Below, in pieces: positions 21,670 through 32,952 of a DNA stretch of 64,000 bases. Below the pieces are notes generated by a model, which did not search any database, was not told where the DNA came from, and worked only from the letters and a program-made list of their open reading frames with translations. Position 1 is the first letter of the stretch. Each line of letters begins with the position of its first letter. The DNA is from Megaustenia siamemsis. Lineage: Eukaryota > Mollusca > Gastropoda > Stylommatophora > Ariophantidae. The stretch lies in NCBI GenBank assembly GCA_032433765.1, contig JAVIAB010000160.1, positions 31,168,121 through 31,232,120 of the forward strand. Reading direction: 5' to 3'. A program made the position numbers and the translations under genes.

Positions 21670-24160
21670 GTAAAATATGAAACTTCATTATACTACACAA
21701 TATTTGAAGGTGAGGGGGCCAGTGTTCATTCATTGCTGCTGTTACCCTGCCTCAGTCAGGGAGTCAGATGCCTAATCTTGTTTATTCTGTCTGTATGTGT
21801 CAGACCGAGATTTAACTAACATTCCAAGTTTAAAATGTGCAAATTGCATTTCTTTATTGGCTATTCTTCATTAGATTGTTCTCATACTCTGTTTTTGTTT
21901 TCTCAAAAAAATATGTATGTTATCCTCAATTTTATATTATTATTCTTTTGTTTGCAAATTGATAAATATGACAAAAGTGCCTTTGATGATTTTGACTGTT
22001 GACATACGGTCCTTTTTGCAACATGAATATGAAGTTGGGAAGTTTGGTCTCAAGAAAACATTGTAAGCTGTCTCTCTACCTCCTGTTCTGTGCAGTACAG
22101 TTATGGTTTCTTTCCAACTACAGAGAGCGCATGGATATTGAATATGTAACAATTTTGTAAAGATGCATTACTCTAAACATTTTAAGACACCAAACCTTGC
22201 ATGGTGTTAGTTTTAATAGATCATGGAAGAGGCAATAAAAACTGGCATATGCCAACTAGGTAAATGGTTGTATTTTTCCTTTTCTACCATAAATACCCAG
22301 AATCCAAATTGGAACAACCGATATTGTAATAATTTTCTGGTATTATATGCAATTATGTCATTGTTAAACAAATTATTTAATAATTTGTTTAACAATTATG
22401 TAATACTTATTGTCAAAGCATAACTTATGTATCTTAAACTAGTCTGAGTTCTGATTACAAAATTCTAAGCAGTTATTTAAAAAAATAAATATTTTTATTA
22501 CAGTACGTTAAAGTAAAGAGATTACAGCGACCAGCTTAATGAAGGGAATATTTGATGTTTCAGATGACCCTGTTATTCAGAATTATTGAGCGAGCCTGGA
22601 GTTTAGCAAAACATTTATTTGTCTTAAATTATTTTCTCTCTTTTTCACCCCCTCCCTGCTACACACACACGTGCCCCACGCTTTTCTCCTGTGAGACTGC
22701 CTTGGAGAGCCTGGCATTACTAAAGTCCGGGTGATTCATTCATTGATTGATGACTAAGTCTTTGAGAGGTGTTGTTATGTACATGCTCTGCTCACATTAA
22801 CATTTTAGCTATCACTGCTGTTCACATAACCTTACTCACACTTCAGAAACATCATTTTCATAGTTTGCTTATAAAACAGTTTACACTAATAATAGTTTAA
22901 TCTTGTAGTCTTCAGTGTAAATGTAAGATAAATCATTCTTTGTAGCAATTAAAAAAAACAGTAATATAATCTTATTTCAGATTATGCAGCAAGAATATAT
23001 TTAGCTGTGTGTTTATATGTTATAAAAATTACCCAACTCTCTTAGGAGTTCTGTCATTGGGATGTAAAAACCTCTGTGCATGTATATTATCTTGTAAGAG
23101 CTCTAAATGCAAAGTATTGATTTTGTATTAGGAGTCTCCCATATATGCAGGTTATGCTAGAATATAGCATAGAATATAACAAGAGTGGGCTGTTTCTAAC
23201 TTCACTCCAGGCTTTTAGTTAATTTTTAAGGCAGTTGAGCATTTATTCATTCAAATGTTGTTAATTAGCAATAAACCACAATGTTTTTTAACAATATTCT
23301 TCTAGACAACAGCTCACAACTGTATATTTCATCCCTATTTTTGGTCCTAGCATAAGAAATTATAAGTTTAAATGGTTCGTTTTGAGCTTGTATTCTGGGT
23401 TTAATTTCCAAATCTGGATGCTCTTTTCCTGACCAAAATGTAGTAGTTTTTCAACCAGTCTCTGGAAATGGGTACCATAGATTTTATCTAGGAAAATAAT
23501 TTAGCTTCTAGTCAGTATCAAACCAGACTAACTTATTTTCCTAGATAAAAGCTCTGGTTACTTTACTTACTGTAAAATTAACTTCTTTATATGTCAAGAT
23601 GTTTTGAAACGTCTACTTTCTGTTATTCTTAAATTTGATATTTTATAGTTGTTTTGTTACACTGCAAGAAAAATATATATATATATATAGCAAGGTAGTT
23701 CAAGAGATGCCCCTAAAAATGTTTTCTGTTAATTTTATTCATTCAGGCCTGTTTTAGTCATCCCCTTTAGCCAGTGGGGAATGCAAGTCCGCGAGAATAA
23801 TTCTTGTTAGAGCACCATCCTTGACATATGAGTCTGTTTAATCAATAATTGTCCCCACGCTCATTTTAGTGTCTGGAGCTCACCCAGAACTGTTATTGAT
23901 CTGATGACATCATTCTTCGCAGTGGGTTCTAGGTCTTCAGCTTTTGCTTTCTATAACACTACTATATATATATATACCCCCATATTTCGTGTGTTGCTAA
24001 ATAGTTTCTCTTACAGGGGTAATTTTAAGAATTCTTTACTTGATTATGATTATTGTTTTGTGGGTTTTTTTCTGGAAGTACTTTGTGATAAGTAATACTT
24101 ATTTTATTTACTCTGTTTAACAACTTATTTGAACTTTTAAAAAAAAAAAATTTTTTTTTT
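21670..24160. other. AT-rich stretch upstream of the first stathmin coding exon
   Basis: No coding signal is seen. It contains a 37-bp near-perfect palindrome at 22360-22396, short TA runs near 23677 and 23963, and A/T homopolymers. It is part of stathmin intron 1 if the promoter is at 11.4 kb. Confidence 0.55.
22360..22396. repeat. 37-bp palindrome
   Basis: The arms ATTGTTAAACAAATTATT and AATAATTTGTTTAACAAT are exact reverse complements around one central base at 22378. It is AT-rich and could be a foldback remnant or chance in this composition. Confidence 0.8.
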
Positions 24161-24171
24161 TATAAATACAG

Positions 24172-24216
24172 TTCAACCGCAGAAACATTTGCGACACACA
24201 CAGAGGATGGCGGCTG
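24172..24216 (+). CDS. Stathmin, coding exon 1a (start codon exon)
   Basis: The initiator ATG is at 24207. Three codons plus one base (MAA + G) precede the donor CTG|GTGAGT at 24217. Joining the spare G to the exon at 34405 gives GAA and an open frame, MAAENQKPKPGGITF, which resembles the short N-terminus of cytosolic stathmins. Upstream, a T-rich tract and ATACAG make a plausible acceptor ending at 24171, with about 35 bp of 5' UTR, so a further non-coding exon would lie upstream. The same stretch also contains TATAAATA, so a local TATA promoter is an alternative reading. The exon is tiny, and its identity rests on phase and splice sites, not on homology. Confidence 0.6.
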
Positions 24217-24384
24217 GTGAGTTGTATAATGTCATATATATTTAGTATTAGTTTGTTGATTATGAATAACTAAGACACTAAAAGAAGTAAAATTTGTTTT
24301 ACATTTAAATTGAACAAATTATTTGAAGCTTTTATTTATGTCCTATTACATTTCTTTTTACCTTCACGTTTTTTGGTCATTAAT

Positions 24385-25060
24385 TTTAAAATAACCAAAA
24401 TAATGAAAATTAATGCAGCTGGCAATAACCAAATAACAATAGGAGAAATACCTCTACTAGACATACAATCTTACACATACCTGGGCATTAATATAGATAA
24501 AGAGGGAGGAACAGAAAATGATACCAAAATAAGGATATCAAAAGCAAGAGGAGCATTCGTTGCACTGGGAAACATGGAAATCCAAAGAAATTAGATTAAA
24601 TACAAAAATAAAAATGTTCACCTCCAATGTTAAGTCAGTCCTATTATATGACTGTGTAACACAAAGAACAACAAAAGTGACAGTCATGAAGATACAGACC
24701 TTCATTAATGGATGCTTGCACAGAATAAAAGGATGGATATGGCAGGACAAAATCACTAACATAGTATTATGGGAAAGTACCAGTAGATACAGCAAAGACA
24801 ATGGCGCTGGATAGGACACACACTGCGGAAGCTAACTGTGATTATTACACAAGCCCTTTTTTGGAATCCCCAAGGAAAAAGACAAAGAGGAAGACCAAGG
24901 AATTCTTGGAGAAGACAGATAGAAGCTGAGATGAAGATGATGAGGAAGATGATGAGGAAGATATGGAATGATTTTAAAAGGTCAAGAAACAGAATGGCCT
25001 GGAAAGTGTTTGTTGAAATTTTAAAGAAGAATTTTAAAATAGTTTGTTCAGGTCATATAC
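24385..25060 (+). mobile_element. LINE-A copy in stathmin intron
   Basis: It encodes KIMKINAAGNNQITIGEIPL, SYTYLGINIDKEGGTEND, then after a frameshift LLYDCVTQRTTK, INGCLHRIKGWIWQDKI and [20 protein letters not shown]. It starts only 170 bp downstream of exon 1a. It is 5'-truncated and frameshifted. Confidence 0.82.
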
Positions 25061-25064
25061 TCAT

Positions 25065-26085
25065 AATATCAAAACACATCTTGAAAAATGTAATATGTGA
25101 AATAATTAATTCCTTTAATCTCCTCTTCATATTTAACGTTAAGCTAGCTATATGTGCCTAGGAGTTAATCTTTTCACTTTTATTTGAGATTATAATTAAA
25201 TTGTTGCAATGTGATGTAAATAATTATTAAAAAAAATTTTACTGTCACAGCTTTGTATGAATAAATAAATTAATAGGTGTCCATAAATTTAATTCACGTT
25301 ACCGTCATTATTTTAGAGCTGTCTTTAAAATGTAGCGATAATAACACATTAGAATGATTTCTTTGTTAACCAAAATATGTTGTTTAAATTCTTCTAGAGA
25401 TCTGCTTTAAGATAGCTACTCAAAAGAAAGATAACAGATGTACACATATAAAGAAAATGACTAATGGTTAAACATTATTCTGATAAGCAATATGAAGTTT
25501 ATAGCATTTAAGCAAATTTTAAAAAAATGAAATAAGATAAATTAAAAATATTTATTTAATAACTACAAAACTATGGGCATTGAAAAAGTAGAGTTTAAGA
25601 CAAAATTGTGACCCTTCAAGTGTGGATATGTAGACATACACAAATCATCATATGAAAATAGAAGCCATGGGGGGAAAAAAAGGTAGAACTAAAATAAAAA
25701 TGCCCCTTAAATAAATTTTGAGGACATTCGAAGATCATACAAGAGGGCAGGGTTGAAGGTATGAAGATGTCTCTATAGATGATCAAGTTAAAAATAACAG
25801 GCTGTTAGAATATAACAATAATGCTAGAAATGGGCGATGTTGTTGAAGATTCATCGCAGCCAGGTTTTAATGACAGTGTCCCTTCTGATAAGATGGTAAA
25901 ATTAATCAAGTTAATAAGGCTTATTTTTGGGGTGAATGAATCATGTACACATTGCATAATTCACTTATATTATTTGTAAATGCAGAGCATTTTTTTTACT
26001 GTTAAATTAATATTGCTTTAATATTTAGTTATATAATAATGTTTATGTCCTCTGTCTAATGCTGCTTATTTGGATTTAAAAGTAT
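25065..26085. other. Intronic AT-rich DNA, nothing recognised
   Basis: There are no long open frames and no repeat motif I can identify. Confidence 0.55.
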
Positions 26086-26089
26086 GCAG

Positions 26090-26193
26090 CTTGTTCAGTT
26101 TTCTTTGTATGAGGGAGCCAATGAAAAAGAAAACTGTCCAGCCTCGCATACATCCAAATCGACAGGCATATGATGCCGTTGTAGTTTGGAAGG
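26090..26193 (+). CDS. Stathmin, alternative first coding exon 1b (candidate)
   Basis: An ATG at 26109 opens MREPMKKKTVQPRIH, then QAYDAVVVWK, and ends with one spare G at the donor AAGG|GTAAAG (26194). The end phase is the same as in exon 1a, so it joins the exon at 34405 in frame (VVWKENQKPKPGG), giving a 273-residue protein with a basic N-terminal extension. It cannot be read through from exon 1a, because that join gives an early stop. It should therefore be an alternative start exon, not a cassette. An acceptor (ATGCAG) at 26089 allows an upstream non-coding exon. The reading frame is open upstream of the ATG and includes a Cys just before it, so a longer N-terminus spliced from elsewhere is possible. 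Stathmin relatives such as SCG10 carry N-terminal membrane-targeting extensions, but no clear homology to those is visible. Confidence 0.45.
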
Positions 26194-26199
26194 GTAAAG

Positions 26200-26800
26200 G
26201 TAATATCAGATAGCCGTTTGGTGTATGTTTTACTGCAGTGCTTATGTCTTTATGGCATGCATTATTTGATTAGTTTGAATTATTATTAATATTTTTTTTT
26301 TTTTGGCATAGTTTATCTTCTTATTTCTTTTTGTATGCTACTTGTACTGAATTTCACTGCATTCCTTGTCAATTTCTCATAACACTTAAGTAGAGGTATT
26401 CCAGAAAAGTTAACAGTACCACCATTGGTCTTGATTTAATGCACTTGTAAAGTGATTTTGGTAGTATGGTGAATAAAAGGCTTGTTAATTCTATGAAATT
26501 AATTATATGGAATGCTGAAAACAATGACATCTTAGTGACAAAGTGGTTGTTTACTTATCACTTGACCAGATAGTCCTGTTTCAGTTCCCAACTTCAATTA
26601 TTTTTTTTTTCTCTCTAGCCAATACCTTTTTGGGCTCACTAAACCTCTCAAAATAAGTATTAGACTTTATTTTATATCAAAGTTACATGGATGCATGTAA
26701 TAAAAAAGATGAGTTTTCATCAGCAGTCAGATCTATTAATCTTTCATTTACCTGAAGTATTGTCTATATCTGCAATGTCGTTTCCTGTATAAATTTTACT
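26200..26800. other. Intron sequence, nothing recognised
   Basis: AT-rich with T runs. No open frame longer than background. Confidence 0.5.
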
Positions 26801-27416
26801 GTCTTTTGTAATTCTTGCAGTGGTCCATATAGTTTAGTCTGTAGTGTTGTATCTATGGGCTAATGGATATTCCTCAGTCTACTATATTCAATGCAGTCTT
26901 GAAGTATGTGTTCAGCAGTCTGGGGCGCCTGTTTACATGTACAAGTAGTTGAGGTGCTGATCTTGAATTTTGTATACATGTGCTTATGGAGTCGATTGTG
27001 TCCTGTTCTGAGGTGTATAATTATAACTTGTTCATATCTATTCATATTATGAAAGGCATCCTGATTTGAGGCTGGTGGTCCTCTGATTGATTTGATTATC
27101 TGTTTCTTATGATGGTATGTAACCGGTGCATCTAGCTGTGTGCCAGTTGTTGCCTTCCTTTGCCAACTGATCTGCTTTCTCATTTCCTGGTATTCCACAG
27201 TGAGATGGGATCCACTGTAGGGCAACCCTGTGGTGCTGGCAGAGTTCAGTCAATAAGGTCTGCAGATGTGGTAATTTTCTGGATTGTAGTGCCTGGAGTA
27301 CTGATCTTGCATCTGTCAAAAACACTACAGGCTGTGGGCTAAGATTATTATTCAGCAGTTTTTCTATTGCTAACTTTATTGCTTGGATTTGCATCATAAT
27401 TGTGACAATCAACCAC
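26800..27416 (-). mobile_element. LINE fragment with RNase H domain (decayed)
   Basis: The - strand reads AIKLAIEKLLNNN, VVFLTDARSVLQALQSRKL, LQWIPSHCGIPGNEKADQLA, then after a frameshift IIIHLRTGHNRLHKHMYTKF and CKQAPQTAEHILQDC. These are the later RNase H motifs (the Asp in TDARS and the HCG..GNEKAD box) and the following zinc-like tail of a Jockey-like ORF2. The first RNase H motif and the RT are missing. Confidence 0.85.
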
Positions 27417-27424
27417 TATCTTCA

Positions 27425-27768
27425 GTAATAAAGTAAAGACGATGGTCATATGTTGGACATGTGATGAGAAGAGATAATAACCAAACAGCAAAGCAAGCCC
27501 TCATGTGAGAAACAACAGGTAAGAGGAAAAGAGGAAGACCCAGAGAGACACTGAGAAGAACATTGATGAGAGAGGCAAGAGCAGCAGGAATCGGCTCCCT
27601 CAATGAGATAGAGCTGCTTGCACAGAACAGAGACAAATGGCGAGATTTGATAAAATATCTTTAAAAGAATTGAAAACTACTAGAATAAAAATTTAGATAA
27701 GAGAAGGAGTATCTTGGTCTACGCCCTATGGGCCAGCTATGGCTCGAAAGGTCAATAGATAAATATAT
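27425..27768 (+). mobile_element. LINE-D 3' fragment
   Basis: The + strand shows YVGHVMRRDNNQTAKQAL, GKRKRGRPRETLRRTLM and IELLAQNRDKWRDLIKYL. It ends in the shared LINE-D tail that finishes with GCTCGAAAGGTCAATAGA. Confidence 0.85.
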
Positions 27769-27892
27769 ATTGAAAACTTATGTAATTTTAATCTTTTCTA
27801 GTGAAATTGCAATAATAATAGCTATAACAATGAAAGTAATTAATTGTGTAATTCCATTTTACGGGAGAGACAATAGTGCATATTGGTTATTA

Positions 27893-30344
27893 TTGGTCGT
27901 TTCAAATCTAAATGTTCACGATTAACATGAAATATCTCCTCTTTCCCTGCACTTACAAACTTGATTTTTTGCATCTGGCCTTGTTTTTCCAAGGTCCCAC
28001 CGATTTCACAAAATTTAATGATGTAGGAAGTATGCTTCATCATGAAGCAGCACTTTCCTTTGATCTCAGTGAATTTACGGATCTTTTTGCTCCTGGAGAA
28101 AATAATTTACCGTACATTAATGGAAATCAGCTTCTCGACATAGGCGTCTCTACACAACTTGAAAGTTGGAGGCGTTTATCAACTGTTTACTTTCTATTGT
28201 TTACTTTCTTTAAAATACTATGAGAATGTCAATGTTATAGCCTTTACAGACGGTCTAAAACAAATCAGCGTATAAACAGTTCCATTAATGAAAACTATTT
28301 AAACAATATACAACAAAGAATACATTTAAAAAAATTAATTATCCGTTGCGAGCGATAACGAGCATGACATATCAAGCAAAGTTATTGTTTATGGGTACGC
28401 ATGTGACTAAAGAGTCCGATGTAAGCACGGGATCCTCTTCACTGTAAAGAGCTACATTGTTCGTTTTATGTCTTTCCATGTGACTTTCATTATTTTACGT
28501 AAACAAGACATATGAAAGTGATTTAGTTTCTTTGCATGCCTGCAGTACACATATCAAGAATCTTTACATTTTCAAAACGTTATCAACTTTAGCTAAAGAT
28601 TGATCATGCGGACATATAAAAACGTCCATTATTATTTCATTTATTCTGAATCAGAGGAGTCTAACATATTGATTACTAATCTGGGCTGAACGAACGATAG
28701 TCCATCTTTTTTCCAATAGTCATTTTCTTCTTTTAAGACATGATCTTCACATTTGCACCAAAAATCTTTGTCAATCTGTGATAGAGCAGCATATGTCAGT
28801 CCTTTTATATCGCATAGTTTAAAACTTGTATTCTCAGCTGCCACCTGCCCTTTAATTTTTGCCCAAACGAGTTCAATGGGGTTTAATTGTGGATGATAAG
28901 GGGGCAGTCTCAAGCACGTATGACCATGCTGTTGAATGATTTTGTCTATTTGGAATACTTTGGTCTTTTGCGATTTCTTAACAAGTGACAGTAATTCAGG
29001 TTTCAAAAATCCCTCGTTAAATGGAATTCCTTCCTTTCTTAGCCAAATCTTTATAACATCTTTTGTACTGGTAGATGTAGGAATTTTGTCTTCTTCTGCC
29101 ACAGCGTTGTGGTACGACGCGTTGTCCATTACCAGACAGGATGGTATGTCTAGAATTGGAAGAAGAGTATTTTCAATCCACTCTCTAAATATATGGCCAT
29201 TCATCTCGGTGTGATAGTCCCTGTTGTCAGTATAATTAGAGGTGAATATAAGTTCTGCATTTTTCACCAACCCTTCTTTTCGGCTGCCTGCATGTGCCAT
29301 TATAATACGCTGTCCTTTTCCAGTGGGTACACATCTTTTAATACTTCCATCTGATAACTGCCATTCCTTTGCACTTGTGTGGTGAGAATTTATCCAAGAT
29401 TCATCTAGAAATACAATATCATAACCTTGGTTACGCATTTCCCGTACTTCACGTAAATATTTACTCCTCATAGAAACTAAGTGCGGCTTCTCGCAGATGA
29501 CATTTCTACCACTATCGTACTTTCTAAACGTAAAACCGATGCTTCTAACAGTTCTCCATAATGTTGTTTTCGACACAACAATGTCATTTTCTGCTCTCAG
29601 TCGAATTTTCAGTTTTCTTAAAGTCACAGTTTCTTTGGAATCGAACATTTTACAAATTGCTCTTCTAATCACTTCCTTGTCAAAACTATCTACTATTTTC
29701 TTTCTTCCTAGCGTCCTAGTCTTGATTGAACTGGACACTCCGTTAGCTTTAAGCACTTGTTTGAAAAAGCGTTTGCTTATACCCAATGCGTGAATAGTTC
29801 TCTTTTCTGGCTTTGAGATGCTTCGATACAGTTTTCCACGCTTAGCTTCTATGCAAAAATATTTATACACCTTTATTGCCACTGATTGCAATGTAAGGAA
29901 CTTTACTTTTATACCCATTGACTAACAGATCACAAATTTAACGAAATTACCCAAAAATTAGGATACGCCGTTGCACATAAATCACAACAAAACGACAGGA
30001 AATGGGATGCACCGGATATAAAATTATAACTATGACGCGTTTTATGTGTTTTTTAGTGCTTAAAACAGGGAAATTGGCGCGCATTACGTTCAAGATGACA
30101 AGTCCGTGGGTGCTCACTTATATGAAGCGGTAATTCCTCCAAATATATGGTTTGACCAAAATGCCTTAAATTTGTATACTTCAAATAAAGAATATTTAAA
30201 ACTATACGTTTGTTGGTGAGGAAATGAATGTACTTCTTGGGACCAAAAAATCACAAGACCATATACAAAATTTCAGCATTATCAATCAATTGGTTGCAGA
30301 GATATGGAATTTTAAACACCTTCAAAATATTTTGAAACGACCAA
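27893..30344 (-). mobile_element. Complete mariner-like DNA transposon (DD83E type)
   Basis: The ends are TTGGTCGTTTCAAA (27893-27906) and its exact reverse complement (30331-30344), flanked by TA at 27891-27892 and 30345-30346. The element is about 2.45 kb and contains one intact 425-codon transposase on the - strand. It sits in the stathmin intron upstream of the exon at 34405, antisense to the gene. Its ends differ from those of the related element at 7444-9323, so they are separate lineages of one superfamily. Confidence 0.88.
28641..29918 (-). CDS. Transposase, IS630/Tc1/mariner superfamily, DD83E type
   Basis: This is a 425-residue open frame. The N-terminal part (about residues 35-135) is rich in basic and helical segments, including RKLKIRLRAE and SKTTLWRTVRSIGF, as expected for the helix-turn-helix DNA-binding region of this superfamily. 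The catalytic triad is visible as Asp172 in FLDESW, Asp265 in LVMDNASYH and Glu349 in LNPIELVWAKIKG. The spacing from Asp265 to Glu349 is 83 residues, much longer than the 34-41 of typical Tc1/mariner enzymes. A long-spacer group (DD82E, called Sailor) is known, and assignment to it is inference. The protein ends in an acidic DSSDSE tail shared with the defective relative at 7985-8714. No stop or frameshift is present and the terminal repeats are intact, so the element may be active or only recently silenced. The gene runs antisense to stathmin. Confidence 0.9.
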   Translation of the reverse strand: MGIKVKFLTLQSVAIKVYKYFCIEAKRGKLYRSISKPEKRTIHALGISKRFFKQVLKANGVSSSIKTRTLGRKKIVDSFDKEVIRRAICKMFDSKETVTLRKLKIRLRAENDIVVSKTTLWRTVRSIGFTFRKYDSGRNVICEKPHLVSMRSKYLREVREMRNQGYDIVFLDESWINSHHTSAKEWQLSDGSIKRCVPTGKGQRIIMAHAGSRKEGLVKNAELIFTSNYTDNRDYHTEMNGHIFREWIENTLLPILDIPSCLVMDNASYHNAVAEEDKIPTSTSTKDVIKIWLRKEGIPFNEGFLKPELLSLVKKSQKTKVFQIDKIIQQHGHTCLRLPPYHPQLNPIELVWAKIKGQVAAENTSFKLCDIKGLTYAALSQIDKDFWCKCEDHVLKEENDYWKKDGLSFVQPRLVINMLDSSDSE

Positions 30345-30349
30345 TAGCA

Positions 30350-31600
30350 GAAAGGTATCATTCATGTCTTACTAATTGATCAAAATCAACATTATGAAGA
30401 CTTTATGAGTACATTGCACTGTGCTATTTTGAATTTGCATATAGAAATGTGTGCTCTTCTAGCATTCTACGATATTACTGTTACTAAGGCATCAGTATTT
30501 CTCACTAAATGAATTATTTTATTTTATGAATTAAAAGTTTTATAAGGCATTTTTCCTATCACTTTTTCAATATCTTTTCCCTTCATTTGAGATTGTTTTA
30601 TCTCCCAAAAATTTATATTGCAATGTTTTTTTTTCCTTTTGTGATAGACATTGTTGCTTTTAGTTTGTAGAATGCATCACTTCATGCATGACAATTTTGA
30701 TCAGTGAAATAAGTTCTATTTTTTTATACTTTATTTAAATTTATCACTGTTTCTTCTCATTTGGCTCATGTTCATTTCTTTACCTTTATCACAAGTGTTG
30801 CATGTGCAGACATTATCTTTTATCACTGTCTTATATATATTAAATGTTAGTTTATTATTAGTTTATTAACACTAGATTATGACACATTTGTAAAAATTAC
30901 AAAGGCAAAGTAAACATTTTTGGAATTCAACAATTTGCCACGGGCACACATTTACCCCACCTCCCTATACCTTCCTAATTATTCAATGTAACCCCAGAGT
31001 GTTGAGTTTGTTCCCTTTGATATTCTACACCCACCACCACACCAACATGTGCTTTGTAAATATTACAGTGTTGTAAAAACGCTGTTGTTTTTCTTTTAAA
31101 ATAAATTTGGCAAATTTTCATGAAATCTGTTTATTCCCCTCCTTATGAAAGTAAAATCATTTCGGCTGTCAAGGAGACATCATTTAAACCTTTTTGAAAT
31201 ATGGGATAAGCAGCAAATGATGCTAAGAGGAAACCAAACATACTGGCTGGACTGATGGCTAATGTGTCAATACACAACATAACAGCTTCAGTAGTGACGT
31301 CATGAATTAGAATTTTGGGCCATAAATCTAAGCCAGAAAATTATTACCACTTCCATTTCCCATGAGTTTTCTTAGGTAAACACAAAGCTGTGTAGCAAAA
31401 GTTCAAAGAAAATGTTATTTACCGACCTTCCAAATGTAGCAATTAATATTCATAATTGTTATGAAGGTGTCTTACTCATGGGATAGGTGTCATAATCTAG
31501 AGTTACATTAATTGTGAATTAGTGATTAAGTGTTCAAAATTTTTTTTTTAAAGATAAATTTACAGCATTTGGTGATTGTAAAAGATTAAAGGAAATGATT
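30350..31600. other. Intron sequence, nothing recognised
   Basis: AT-rich, with only short open frames and T runs. No repeat family was recognised. Confidence 0.5.
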
Positions 31601-31605
31601 AATTT

Positions 31606-32560
31606 CTATAATTTATAGATAATGATATCATTCATAAGCTCTGTTAATGTTTTTAGTAGCCTTTGGCAACTTATCTTTGTAAACATGTTATGGTATTGTG
31701 ATTGAGTTATTTGCGGGTCATCATCATTGCACTCCGAGCATGTCCATAGGTGCTCAGATCCCCGCCTCAGCAATTCCCTCAGTGTCCAGCGACTGAGGAC
31801 TCCAGTTCTATGTTGGTTGATAAGTCTTCTTACACGCCCACTAAGTTTCTCATTTCTGGTTGTGCCCATCTTAACTCCCATCTGTTTCATCCGAAGAAGT
31901 GATGTGGATCTGTGTTTGTCGAAGTCATGTGCTCTTCCCACATCTCGGAGGGCATTGATGATGTCCGCCCGATCCATTGGTTGCCCGTCCTCAACGACAG
32001 TGCAGCTAGCCAACCTGTCCGCTCTTTCATTTCCCCGTACTCCCGCATGTCCAGGGACATAGACAAAGGTGACCTTACGCATTTTGGATTTCTGCAACGA
32101 CTCTACCCATTGCATGCGTACAGAGCCAGCCTCCACTTTTTTTATCATGCTCATCGAATCACTCAATATACATGCGTGGGTGTAGTCTTGTGACTAACCA
32201 TTTGAATGCCTTAGTCACTGCCATCGCCTCCATTGTCATGCTACTCGTGGTCATGGCGTATGCACCACTGTCTTCCTTGACTATTCTGCCTGCAGAGCGT
32301 GCTGTAAATGCCCATGGGCTTCTTTGGTGTCGTCTTACAGATCCGTCTGTATAGATGACTGCATCTTTCTCATCGGTGTTATCGCAGATGAGACCATTGA
32401 CCTCAGCATTAACCACGACCGGGTTCTGTTCCATACTTTTCCTGTCGAGTGTGACAATACACGAGAAAGTCCCCTTGAATGACGTAGGCACCGATGTCCA
32501 CTCCTTGCCAACGCTGATATTAGTAAGCCCACAGACCTGTTTGATGACATCTTCTGTTTA
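31606..32560 (-). mobile_element. LINE fragment with near-complete RNase H domain
   Basis: The - strand reads DAVIYTDGSVRRH (first Asp), TSSMTMEAMAVTKAF (Glu), SDSMSMIKKVE (Asp), YVPGHAGVRGNERADRLA (final motif), then LINQHRTGVLSRWTLRELL and GSEHLWTCSECNDDDP. All four RNase H acidic positions are present, with one frame break near 32160. The tail matches the fragment at 1-90. The RT lies further upstream and is not readable here. Confidence 0.88.
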
Positions 32561-32865
32561 GCCCACCCATGATTTGCCTCTTTTTTAGCCCGGCACCTTT
32601 CTCTGTGTTGAGCACGTGGTACAATGATTGTGATGTATGATGCTAACATTCTTTTGAGATTGTAACTGTGACTAGATCTGTAACAGTTATATTGGTACTT
32701 ATAGATTTTGAATTTTGTTGGATTTGCTGGGGAGAAGATCTGAGCGCATGTGGGCTGTTCTATGTATGATGCGAATAATCCAACTAGCAAGTAAAATAAT
32801 TTTGAATTGATTGAAAGACATTATTTCAACTGTGTGGACCTGAATGATTTATATGCACATATATT

Positions 32866-32881
32866 GGGGGGGGGGGGGGGG
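32866..32881. repeat. Run of 16 G
   Basis: Uninterrupted G run ending at the first base next to a perfect inverted repeat (32882-32952). Confidence 0.95.
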
Positions 32882-32952
32882 TTACACTGCTTGTGCTGAA
32901 CAGCTATTTTTAATACATCACTCAAAATAGCTGTTCAGCACAAGCAGTGTAA
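32882..32952. repeat. Perfect 29-bp inverted repeat with 13-nt loop
   Basis: The left arm 32882-32910 and right arm 32924-32952 are exact reverse complements; the loop is TAATACATCACTC. Total length is 71 nt. It could be a foldback DNA element, a small-RNA hairpin, or a cloning or assembly artefact beside the G run. No terminal repeats or host target duplication were found. Confidence 0.95.

Noticed and set aside
24172..26193. Exon 1b as a cassette between exon 1a and exon 2
   Set aside because: Joining 1a to 1b at the visible acceptors gives an early stop, so 1b can only be an alternative first coding exon or lie downstream of a different upstream exon.
28936..29793. Open frames on the + strand inside the mariner-like element
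   Set aside because: They are antisense shadows of the intact transposase on the - strand.
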